Positions 23,701 through 32,501 of a stretch of 64,000 bases of DNA are shown in pieces (position 1 is the first letter of the stretch; every line of letters starts with the position of its first letter). The stretch comes from Lunularia cruciata. Its lineage: Eukaryota; Streptophyta; Marchantiopsida; Lunulariales; Lunulariaceae. The position numbers and the translations under genes are program-made. The stretch spans positions 44,888,001-44,952,000 of the forward strand of contig OX419760.1 in assembly GCA_948567375.1 (NCBI GenBank), written 5' to 3'. The notes beneath the pieces are model-generated. The model was given only the letters and a program-made list of their open reading frames with translations, was not told where the DNA came from and ran no database searches.

Positions 23701-23805
23701 CCAAGGCCGAAGCTCATGCTAGGCATTCGGAGTTTTCCCTCATTCAAGTGTCCCAATGTGAGCTTCCATTCTCCTATTTCTCTCCTTGGTTTTGGTCTTT
23801 TACAT

Positions 23806-23817
23806 TGGTATCAGAGC
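23806..23817 (+). other. Primer-binding site of copy B
   Basis: TGGTATCAGAGC, a perfect complement of the initiator tRNA-Met 3' end, one base after the 5' LTR. Confidence 0.93.
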
Positions 23818-23826
23818 AGGAATGGG

Positions 23827-24042
23827 ATGGATGGAATTTATGGACCACCAAATCCACTTCCGCCAAACCATTGGGACTTTCATGTCCAGATATTACCAAA
23901 GCATCGTTTCACACAGTTCATCACCTCACGCTTTGGGCAGGATTTTCTACATATGATCACCGTGTCAGAGGAACCCTTGATACTTCCAGTTGTGACTTAT
24001 GGAGAACGGTGGACGTGTTGTATCTATGTGTTAATCAACTAG
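23827..24042 (+). CDS. Conserved leader ORF upstream of gag (71 residues)
   Basis: Opens with ATG at 23827, ten bases after the primer-binding site, and ends with TAG 33 nt before the gag ATG, in the gag frame. Key segments are WDFHVQILPKHRFTQF, ITSRFGQDF, LILPVVTYGERWTCCIYV. The frame is kept through most of copies A and C, and a homologous ORF lies at the same place in family 2 (52451-52633, minus). The order (F-V-IL, basic loop, F-FG-F, ILPVV-GERW) loosely resembles a plant B3 DNA-binding fold. I cannot confirm this. It might instead be an ancestral N-terminal part of gag. Confidence 0.45.
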   Translation: MDGIYGPPNPLPPNHWDFHVQILPKHRFTQFITSRFGQDFLHMITVSEEPLILPVVTYGERWTCCIYVLIN

Positions 24043-24075
24043 ATAAATTGAGGGTAGTGGATTAGGGTAGTAGCA

Positions 24076-24972
24076 ATGGCCGCAATACCGGATGTTATCC
24101 TTGCAATGCAACAACAAATCGAGCATCTTACTCGATTGTTGGATGAACGAGATCAGCAACGACGAGAAGAGATAGACAGAGCGCCAGTTCGAGATGGAGA
24201 AGATCGCATTCGATTTCCGAAACCCAAGGTGTTTGAAGGCAAGAATGTTCCAGGCACAGTGGAGAATTTTGTGTTTGACTGTGAACGTTACTTTGAAGCC
24301 ACCAATCTTCAAGACGAGCGGAAACAAATTCTCTTGGCTTCTAGCCAGTTGGATGGCGTGGCAAAACTTTGGTGGCGATTCCGAGTAGAAAGAGCTGAAC
24401 GACAAATTGTTACACCAATTTTGACATGGGCAGAATTCAAGGATGCAATACTTGGTCGATTTCAGACTATAAATGCCACCCAAGCTGCACGAGATAAATT
24501 GGCGGAGTTGAGGCAGATTGGTTCGGTGAGAAGCTACATCACACAATTTCAGAATATCATCATGCAAATTCCAGATATCCAAGAAGGTGAAGTTCTGGAT
24601 TGATTTGTGCGAGGATTGAAGTCACGAACCAGATTGGAGGTGACCATGCGAGAGCCACATAATGTAGAAGAAGCCATGCAATTGGCTGAGCGTTTTGATT
24701 CCTTAGTTGCAACAACTTGGTCTCGACCTTGACCTACAAAAAAGCCACCCGTACCACGAGTGGAAGAACCGGTACCAATGGAGATTGATGTTATCCAGCA
24801 AAGACCACTTGGCCCAGCAGATAGAGAAAGATTACGACAAAATGGAGGTTGCTTTTATTGTCGCCAGTTGGGGCATCGCATTGCTGAATGTCCACTCAAG
24901 AATGGACGACCTCGACAAGTTGCCCAAGTGGAGGTTGTGGAGCGGAATGATCCGGGAAACGAGGAATCCTAG
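24076..24972 (+). pseudogene. gag of copy B (capsid plus CCHC nucleocapsid)
   Basis: From ATG 24076 the frame encodes a gypsy capsid (FPKPKVFEGKNVPGTVENF, LWWRFRVERAERQIVTP, SVRSYITQFQNIIMQIPD) and a nucleocapsid knuckle CFYCRQLGHRIAEC at about 24850-24891, then a short tail to TAG 24970. In-frame TGAs occur at 24601-24603 and 24730-24732. The first is shared by all three copies and the second is an obvious CGA change. The terminal TAG replaces CAG of copy A, where the next codon is the real stop. Gag would assemble the particle and bind RNA. Confidence 0.9.
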
Positions 24973-25031
24973 TAGGAGATTTCGAGCCGCCTACTGGGAG
25001 CTTGATTAGTTCCAATGGGATTGAAGGCTTG
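24954..25031 (+). promoter_or_regulatory. Candidate -1 ribosomal frameshift signal at the gag/pro junction
   Basis: GGGAAAC (24954-24960) sits in the correct gag phase (G GGA AAC). After a 7-nt spacer come CCTAGTAGG (24968-24976) and CCTACTGGG (24990-24998), which pair over 9 bp with one G-U. Loop bases CGAGCC (24983-24988) can pair with GGCTTG (25026-25031) to give an H-type pseudoknot. Protease is in the -1 frame relative to gag. In copy A both stems are perfect Watson-Crick (1176-1206, 1191-1196 with 1235-1240), although its heptamer is mutated. Confidence 0.6.
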
Positions 25032-28000
25032 ACCTATGCAAGTTTGCTTCACTTGCAAGGTATGATATCTAATCGGGGTTGTAGAATTTTGGTTGATTCT
25101 GGAAGTTCAGAGAATTGCATGTCTATGCAAGTGGCAAAGGAATTGGGTATTCCTATCAGGCCAGTGATTGGAAGTAGTTTGATGATGGCGGATGGTAGAA
25201 AGGGTTCTGCATTCCGCACCTTGCATCCTGTTACCTTCAAGATTGGGAAGGAGTATTTGGAGTGTATGAGGTTTGTAGTGGCACCTCTACATTATGATAT
25301 CATTCTAGGTCTACCTTGGCTTGAATGTCACAAGGTTCAATTTGATTGGACCCGACACCAAATTCAAGTACAACACCAAGGTAGGAATTTCCGATTAGGT
25401 TGTTTGGCACCTCTGAGTAAGACACCTAAGAATAGTCAGTCCCAAGATGGGAAGTTTGTCGAGAAGGTAGCCATAGAGCAAATCTGGAAGGGAGATGAGT
25501 CCCAAGATGGGAAGTTTGCCAGGAAGGCAACCATGGAGCAAGCTTGGAAGAGAGATGAGTCCCTAGAAGGGAAGTTTGTGAATGAAGCAGCCATAGAGCA
25601 AGCTTTGGAGGACGATAAGTCTATATTCGTGGTGTGGATCAAGCCGATTGCACAAGAACAATCTGAGGAGGGCCAAGTGCCGCATCAAGCAATGGTTGAT
25701 CGGATAGTTCAGGAGTTTGCAGATGTGTTTCCGGATGATCTGCCAAAGGGATTACCCTCCGATCGAGGTATGCCCTTCAAGATCGAGTTATTGCCAGGGA
25801 GTTCTCCAGTGAGTAGACCAATCTATCGGCTCTCACCAAAGGAGTTGGAGGAGTTGCGAACAACACTTACAGAGTTGTTGGAGAAGGATTTCATACGACA
25901 TAGTACCTCTCCATGGGGAGCACCGGTACTATTTGTTCCAAAGAAGGATGGAGGACTTCGTTTTTGTATTGATTACCGTGGGCTCAATAAGCAAACCATG
26001 AAGAATGCATATCCCTTGCCTCGGATCGATGACCTGCTTGATTAACTAAGTGGAGCACGCTACTTTTCCAAGCTAGATCTTTGTAGCGGCTATTGGCAAA
26101 TTCCTATTGAAGGAGAGGACGTGCAAAAGACTGCTTTTCGCACAAGGTATGGACATTTTGAGTGGAGAGTTCTACCTTTCGGACTCACTAATGCTCCAGC
26201 AGTCTTCATGGATCAGATGCATCGAGTGTTGGAGGGACTATTGGATCGGTCCGTGGTGGTGTTCTTAGATGATATCTTAAACTATAGCAGGACAGAGGCA
26301 GAACATATGAATCATGTGCGAGAAGTCCTAAGACGACTACGACAGTGGAAATTTTACTGCAAGAAGTCAAAATGTGCTTTTTGGCAGAAGGAGGTTACCT
26401 TCTTGGGTCATAAGATCTCATCAGAGGGGATCAAGATGGAAGAAGAGAAGATCAAGGCCATTACTGATTGGCCTACCCCAAAGGATGCTACAGAAGTACG
26501 AGCATTCAATGGACTGGCCAGTTTTTACCGACGGTTCATCCACTATTATGCTCACGTGGCTGCACCATTGACTGACCTCTTGGGAAAGAACTTGAGCTTC
26601 CAGTGGACCACCAAGCATGAAGAAGCATTCCAGAAGTTAAAGCATATGGTGTCTTCAAGACCTATTCTTCAACCATATGATCCTCAACTACCTTGTGTGG
26701 TTGATTTTGATGCTTCTAACTTTGCAATTGGAGCTGTGTTGCAACAAGAATTTCCAGATGGACTACATCCGATTGCCTTTGTGTCTTGCCGACTAAATAT
26801 AGCGGAAAGAAATTACTCTGCTCGAGATCGGGAACAACTTGCAATGGTATATGCCACCAAGGTATGGAGGCATTATCTCTTGGGGAAACAAGTGATCATG
26901 CGAACTGATCACAAGCCATTGTTGTAGACCTTACACTTGGAGCACATGAAGAGCCGGCATCATCGATGGGAAGAGCAACTCCAATTGTTTGACATCAAAC
27001 TTGAGTACAAACCAGGTCGGTTCCATGTCATTCCCGATGCTCTATCACGACGACCTGATTTGAAGGATCTTCCTTTTATCACAGCGACCATTACAACGGT
27101 GTCCATTGACCCTAAGGTCCACAATGAGTTTCAATCAGCTCTACGACAAGATCCCTTCTTCCAAATGGTACACGGTCGTCTGACAGCATGCGACAAGGAG
27201 TACAACACCTTCTCCTTCAAGGAAGGCCTTTTGTTCCATGCAGACCAGATCTATGTTCCAGCCAAAGGTGATCTTCGACTAGTGCGCCTTCAAGAAGCCC
27301 ATGATTTACCAATAGCTGGTCACATGGGAGTGGACAAGACCTTGGGCACCCTCCAACGCCAATGGTGGTGGCCCAACATGACACGAGATGTTCGAGACTT
27401 TGTCCGATCATGTGAGAGTTGCCAACGGAACAAGGCCAGCAACCAGAAGCCGAGTGGACTCCTTCAACCACTCGCCATTCCATCCGCTCGTTGGGAGCAT
27501 GTGAGCTTGGATCTCATCACATCCTTGCCAAAGACAAAACAAGGACACACCGCAATTGTGGTGTTTGTGGATAAGCTTAGTAAGCAAATCCACTTGGCAC
27601 CAACCTGTGATACCGTGGATGCTCCAACCTTAGGGCAAATCTACTTCGACAATGTCTTCAAGCATCATGGGATGCCACGTGTACTCATCTCCGACCGTGA
27701 TCCTTGATTACCGGGAAGTTTTGGCAAGCACTCTTCCAGATACTCGGCACCAAGCTTGCTTTGTCCACGGCCTATCATCCTCAAACTGATAGACAAACCA
27801 AACGTGCCAATCGTACATTGGAGGATATGTTGCGGGCCTTTGTCAATGTCCACCATACCAACTGGGATGAATGTCTTGCAGCTGCAGAATTTGCCTACAA
27901 CAATTCCAAACAGGCAAGCACTGGATTTTCTCCCTTCTTTCTCAATTTTGGCCAAGATCCGCTTGTTCCAGATTCTCTTCTTGCTCCCCCCCCCCCCCCC

Positions 28001-28605
28001 CCTCTCAGGTTCCTCATACTTCTACATTCTTGACCACTATATCCCAATCTCTCCAACAGGCCAAATCTCACCTCCTTGTTGCTCAGAATCGCCAAAAACA
28101 ATATGCAGACCATCATCGTCGTGATCTCACCTTTGAAGTTGGTGATAAAGTCATGCTATCCTCTAGTAACCTCCCTCTCCCACTTGATACCCAAGTTCGT
28201 AAACTTGCTCCTAATTGGATAGGACCCTTTGATATCACCCACATTATCTCTCCTGTTGCTTATCGTCTTGCCTTACCTTGTCACATGCGTATCCATCCTG
28301 TCTTTCATATTTCCAAGTTGAAACCCTTTGTTCCTAACCCTTCTTCCTTTTCCTCTCGAGTCCAACCTCCCCCTCTTCCTGTCCCTATCAATGATCATGA
28401 GGAGTACGAAGTTGATCGTATCCTTGCACGTCGCCATATTCAACAAGGCCGTCACCAACATACGGAGTACAAGGTCTTTTGGAAAGGGTATCCCCTTCAT
28501 GATGCTACATGGGAACCTCTTTCTCACCTCCAGAATGCACATATGGCCATCAAGGAATTCGAAGCTTCACTGGCGACAAGGACGTCACCAACTGGCGGCG
28601 GGGGA
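24961..28605 (+). pseudogene. pro-pol of copy B: protease, RT, RNase H, integrase, chromodomain
   Basis: The frame opens as [14 protein letters not shown]. Protease has LVDSGSS (Asp codon at 25095). RT has [17 protein letters not shown] near 25930 and FLDD at 26262-26273, with TAA at 26043 (CAA in copy A). RNase H has [15 protein letters not shown] near 26698 and TAG at 26925 (CAG in copy A). The integrase zinc domain runs through HDLPIAGHMGVDKTLG and CESCQRNKA. The core has SLDLITSLP and SDRDP, then a stop and one-base deletion at 27706. The glutamate of D-x35-E is Lys (TDRQTKRAN). A chromodomain (EEYEVDRIL, YKVFWKGYP, ATWEPLSHL) ends pol. Confidence 0.93.
27986..28002 (+). repeat. Homopolymer of 17 C in copy B pol
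   Basis: This replaces a 9-base CCACTTCCA segment present in copy A. The net gain of 8 bases shifts the frame between the integrase core and the chromodomain. It may be a real expansion or a sequencing or assembly error. Confidence 0.9.
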
Positions 28606-28606
28606 A
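28597..28606 (+). other. Polypurine tract of copy B
   Basis: GGCGGGGGAA, directly before the 3' LTR, is the expected plus-strand primer site; copies A and C have the same tract. Confidence 0.75.
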
Positions 28607-28608
28607 TA

Positions 28609-29031
28609 TGTAACAATATGGAGTTTAGTGACGAAGTTAGTCGGGCTTACGAAGTAGAGAATAAGACAAAATAGCCTAGAATATTCTAGAAGCATCTAAG
28701 AAGCTTCTTAGGAAGCTTCCCAACTAGTTAACTTGCGCCCTAAGCAGGTAGCTTCTAGAAGGAAGCTTTTAGAAGCTTCTAACTAGCTTAGCTTGCACGC
28801 CAAGTAGGCGGCTTCTAGAAGGAAGCTTCTTGAGAAGCTTCCTAGTTAACTTGGCTTGCACTCCAAGAAAGCGGCTCAAGGAAACTTCTTGAGAAGCTTC
28901 AAGGGTCTTGTATGCTACCTATAAATACCAAGGCCGAAGCTCATGCTAGGCATTCGGAGTTTTCCCTCATTCAAGTGTCCCAATGTGAGCTTCCATTCTC
29001 CTATTTCTCTCCTCGGTTTTGGTCTTTTACA
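28609..29031 (+). repeat. 3' LTR of copy B (423 bp)
   Basis: Same length as the 5' LTR and differing by four transitions. Followed by the target duplicate TCACC. TATA box near 28919. Confidence 0.97.
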
Positions 29032-29036
29032 TCACC

Positions 29037-29299
29037 AAGAGAATGCCATCTAGCTTTCAATACTCCTATACAATGCTCATTTATCACTCTTGCCTTTGCT
29101 AAATATTTATTGAACTCATGCTTGTCTTCTGAGTGAACCTGCTTGAAAGCGGGTACTAGGTGATGCATGGGTACATAACCCGAATCACCTAAAAGGTACT
29201 CCTTTGCCTCAAAAGTGCGACACCTCCCTCTTCAGTTCAAATCATTCTATAGTGACAATTTTTTCAAACAAGTCATATCATGACATGACCCTTGCATTC
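29037..29299 (-). pseudogene. Harbinger transposase, middle exon (5' of the retrotransposon insertion)
   Basis: After a TTTGCAG acceptor, the exon reads GMQGSCHDMTC, then two stops, then EYLLGDSGYVPMHHLVPAF, FNKYLAKARVINEHCIGVLK and ARWHSLG. GDSGY supplies the second catalytic Asp and INEHCIG the Glu of the DDE triad. The exon is interrupted at TCACC by copy B and resumes at 23381. Confidence 0.82.
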
Positions 29300-29400
29300 C
29301 TGCAAATAAAAAAAGGGCATACTTTTAGTAAACTAAACAAACAGGATAACCAATGCATTGCAAAAATACATAACAAAATAACAAATAACATAAACCATAC

Positions 29401-30142
29401 CTCCAGAGAAATGTATAACTCTCCTTTTATCATCACAAATAACTTAGCCGTTTATAGAATATGAACCCTTGCGGCTGAAATATATTTCCCTGTCCCCAGT
29501 TGGTCGGGCTGCAAGAGGAAACAACGTGCCATCTACCGAACCAACACAACCGGGAAAACCTTTCAGTGCAAAAACAGTGGATATCCTTTTCCTCTCCTTG
29601 AGTTCGGGCCAAGCAACATGACTCCTCATCACATCTAATATGGCTGTCATAACTCTATCAGTAAAAGCAATTGTTGAACCAGCACTAATGCCCCAAATAT
29701 TTAAACCCCACGCAACACAAGCTCCATTGCCGTGATGCCCAAATCTGTCCAAAGCTAGGGCAACTTGGATCCACACGGGTGTTTGCTCTCTTCGGTACCT
29801 TTTCTCAAAAATCGGGTGAGTCTTAATCAAATCAACTAATGTTGAAAAAGAATCCCCATCCATTCTAGTAAGTTGGCGAAAGGCCTTAGTATCTAGATTT
29901 CTAAAATAATCCTTCAAAAACTCTCTACTACGAGGGTAAGTAACACGGGGTTCCAAGTAACGATGAGTATGTGCATACTCCCATCCACTAATAAAACATT
30001 CTAGCATATCTAAATCTCCTCCTAATTCCTCATCTTCATCTTCTAATCCTGGTAGCGATATCTCCAAATCTAACCGAATCATCCATTTAATACATTTTCT
30101 AATATTTCTGGTTAGTTCTAAACGAGTGCTTCCTCTCGGCAT
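29401..30142 (-). pseudogene. Harbinger transposase, first exon
   Basis: Starts MPRGSTRLELTRNIRKCIKW. A helix-turn-helix-like N-terminal region is followed by the DDE nuclease start, with VGSVDGTLFPL carrying the first catalytic Asp. One TAA at 29444-29446 interrupts YSING-VICDDKRRVIHF. The exon ends at a GTATGG donor (29400), and joining to 29299 restores the frame at Ser-Gly-Gly-Met. PIF/Harbinger transposases cut and paste elements at TWA targets. This copy is dead (three stops plus the retrotransposon). Confidence 0.85.
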
Positions 30143-30277
30143 GACAAAACTCTATTTTTAATCACCACTAAAAACTCTTTATCCACGAAGGGGATCTCGC
30201 TTCTCCGCAAAGTGCATCTCTCTTCTCTAAAGGGGATCTCTCTTCTCCGCAAAGGGGCATCTCCCTCTCCCTATGAA

Positions 30278-30512
30278 ATTTCAGCAAACGGACATTTCTA
30301 TGCGCAAAAAAAACAATCTGTGATATTTCAGCAAAAGGACATCTCTGTGCGCAAAAAAAAAAATCTGTGATATTTGAGCAAACGGACATCTCTGTGCGCA
30401 AAACAAACAATGTGTGATATTTGAGCAAACGGACATCTCTCTGTGCGCAAAAAAAACAATCGTTGATATTTCAGCAAACCAACATCTCTGTGCGCAAAAA
30501 AAAATCTGTGCA
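30278..30512 (+). repeat. Five-copy 47-49 bp tandem repeat
   Basis: Units start at 30278, 30325, 30372, 30419 and 30468. Each contains ATTTCAGCAAACGGACATC then GCGCAAAAAAAACAATCTG. A shorter array of about 30 bp units (CTTCTCCGCAAAGGGG) precedes it at 30186-30265. Both lie just upstream of the Harbinger transposase ATG, inside the element. Confidence 0.9.
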
Positions 30513-31121
30513 ATTCCATTGTGTAATAAGAAAACAAATTCAGGATTTTCACTTCATTACTCAAGGGGTTGAAAGGTATACATGAATACTCGTACAAAAG
30601 ACAATCTTTTTAAATAATGAAATCGACAGTAACACTTGAAACAAAATCACTCCTCACTCTAACCTTCTCACGGGGCTTGCACTCAAATCTTCCCACTCCT
30701 TATCTGCTACGGTCTCTCTAATCTTCATCAGTGGTCAATTTTCGCATCCCCTCAAATCTTTCCACTCATGCTCCCCCAATCGGAAAAAAATTGTCCTAGT
30801 TGCCGCTCGTCATTTCCTTTCCATGGGTGTTCTCGAACTTCCCCAGATGCACCCTATGCTCCTTTTGGTGGCCGTCACTTTCACTCTAACCCTAAACAAA
30901 AACTTAATTAACTCTAATGTGCAATCAATGCACTACGGAGTGGTAACGGAAAATTCCTTCTCCCTTATTTTCTATGAACCACCTCATACGGAGTGTGCTA
31001 ATAATAAGGAACTTGGCCCCAACTCCGTAACATTACTATTTCTACCTCCCGATCACACACCGTACCCAAAAAGTCAATGCTTCGTAATAATCTATAAGAA
31101 AAGTTTAGAAACTTCGTAAAA

Positions 31122-31138
31122 CTATTTCTGAAACCTCC
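31122..31138 (-). repeat. Right terminal inverted repeat of the Harbinger element
   Basis: CTATTTCTGAAACCTCC is the complement of the left end except for one base. It is followed by TAA. Confidence 0.65.
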
Positions 31139-32501
31139 TAATCACACTAAGTGATGTTTCTTTAGATGTTCCAGTTGTTTGTAATCGTTCCGTATGACTT
31201 GCTTAGCTTGGGTATGACTTGCTTAGCTTTCCGTATGACTTGCTTAGCTTGGATATCTTAGGTGCAGTAGTGTAGATTTCTCACGTAGACTCTATTTGGG
31301 CTTAGCACCATTTTACCTTCTTCTTTTTGTCTCTCCCTTGTGCGGCTTGATTGGGTCTTCCCATCCTTCTTCGGGGTTTCTACGCGATCACCTTTTTTCC
31401 TAAATTGATCTGATAGGGTTTAGTATCGATATATACTATAAAAAAGCCAACCGCGTAGGAAAAACAAAGGATGTGTACTATATAACATTATCCTTAATAT
31501 TTAGATTATGAACTTCTGTACTAGATCACTTCTTGTAAGGATGGTGATCTAGTTATTGTCAAAAAGATATAATGAATAAAAATGAAATAAAAACTTCAAG
31601 TGTGCTAAAAATAGAATTGAACCATTTCGTTCATTTCAAGAAGCTGGTTTTGTTCGAATAAAATCTTCGTGAAATTTAAAGTTCACCAATTTATTTACAC
31701 CATTCAAAGCCACACAAGTTACAGAAACTGAGTTAGACTTGATACATCTCTAACGCAAATTCATATCTATAATAATCTATAAAAATGGGCCATTGCATCA
31801 ATCGCATAAAAGAGCCATAGCTTGGAATGCCATCTAACAACGGTTCTCGTTTTATAAATCTACTATTATTATTTCATTAACAGTCACGTCTGCATAGGTA
31901 CAATTACTGTGGCAACACTAGGTCAACCTTGCCTTTTGGTTCAAAAGATAATAAGACTTGGCAGTCCTGTCTAGTCTTTATTTCCGGAACTTTTAGCAAG
32001 CCTAAATACAAGCCGACATCTCACTTGCCATGGCACTACTTCTCGCCTAGACTTAACCAACTCGTCTTTCCGCACCATTTATGGTGCAGAAGTGGCACAT
32101 TCGAAGGTCAGTTTGGACCTTTAAATTCTGTGCTACGGTCAGGCCTCCGTACTTTGCTGATAGGTACTTATTTCGATTTTTCACAAATATGGTAAACAAA
32201 ATCACGAGGCTTGCAATCCTTTCCCCAAGTCACAGCGAAATAATGTAACACCATGACCAAGAAATAGGTCACAAGGCCTCGAAGGGCTTACACTAACGGT
32301 TTAGTGGCAAAAACACTTTGACGCAAGAAATTGCGGGTTAAGTACTGCTCATAATGATCGATGTAGAGGCCATGAAGATTTTGGTTTCATAAAACATGCA
32401 ACGAACGCTTGTGGTCCCGGAAGTGGATCGGCATCTGAATTGCATGTAGATTAACTAGCCTCAAAACTTATCTGCCTACGCCGTAGAGTGTTAGATTGAG
32501 C
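31139..32501. other. Spacer downstream of lumazine synthase, no gene seen
   Basis: A 21-27 bp unit, GTATGACTTGCTTAGCTT, is repeated three times at about 31193-31250. The remainder is AT-rich and has no supportable ORF. The part next to 32501 should contain the 3' UTR of the lumazine synthase gene. Confidence 0.5.

Larger units (their letters stand above)
23382..23804 (+). repeat. 5' LTR of copy B (423 bp)
   Basis: TGTAACAATATGG to TCTTTTACA. U3 contains about 20 GAA/TTC units, mostly as palindromic GAAGCTTC or TTCTAGAA blocks, followed by the TATA box at 23693. Four transitions separate it from the 3' LTR. Confidence 0.97.
23382..29031 (+). mobile_element. Family-1 chromovirus copy B: young, full-length, inside the Harbinger transposase gene
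   Basis: The element has a 423-bp 5' LTR (23382-23804) and a 423-bp 3' LTR (28609-29031) that differ at four positions, all transitions (about 99.1 percent identity). TCACC occurs at 23377-23381 and again at 29032-29036. Between them are the primer-binding site, leader ORF, gag, pro, RT, RNase H, integrase, chromodomain and purine tract. Despite its youth, it has stops in gag, RT and RNase H, a stop plus deletion in integrase, and a 17-C run that shifts the frame. It cannot make a complete polyprotein and was probably moved in trans. Confidence 0.97.
16117..31138. mobile_element. PIF/Harbinger DNA transposon carrying later insertions
   Basis: The ends are inverted: GGGGGTTTCAGAAATAG at 16117-16133 and its complement, with one change, at 31122-31138. 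Similar subterminal motifs (CTTCGTAATAAT, ACGGAG/CTCCGT) lie inside both ends. Inside are the two genes expected of the superfamily, a Myb/SANT-like ORF1 (+) and a DDE transposase (-), arranged convergently. The right flank is TAA, the usual Harbinger TSD, but the left flank is AGA, so the duplication is not intact. Removing the family-1 element and the 18.2-22.9 kb insertion leaves about 4.6 kb, a normal size for the superfamily. Confidence 0.72.
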
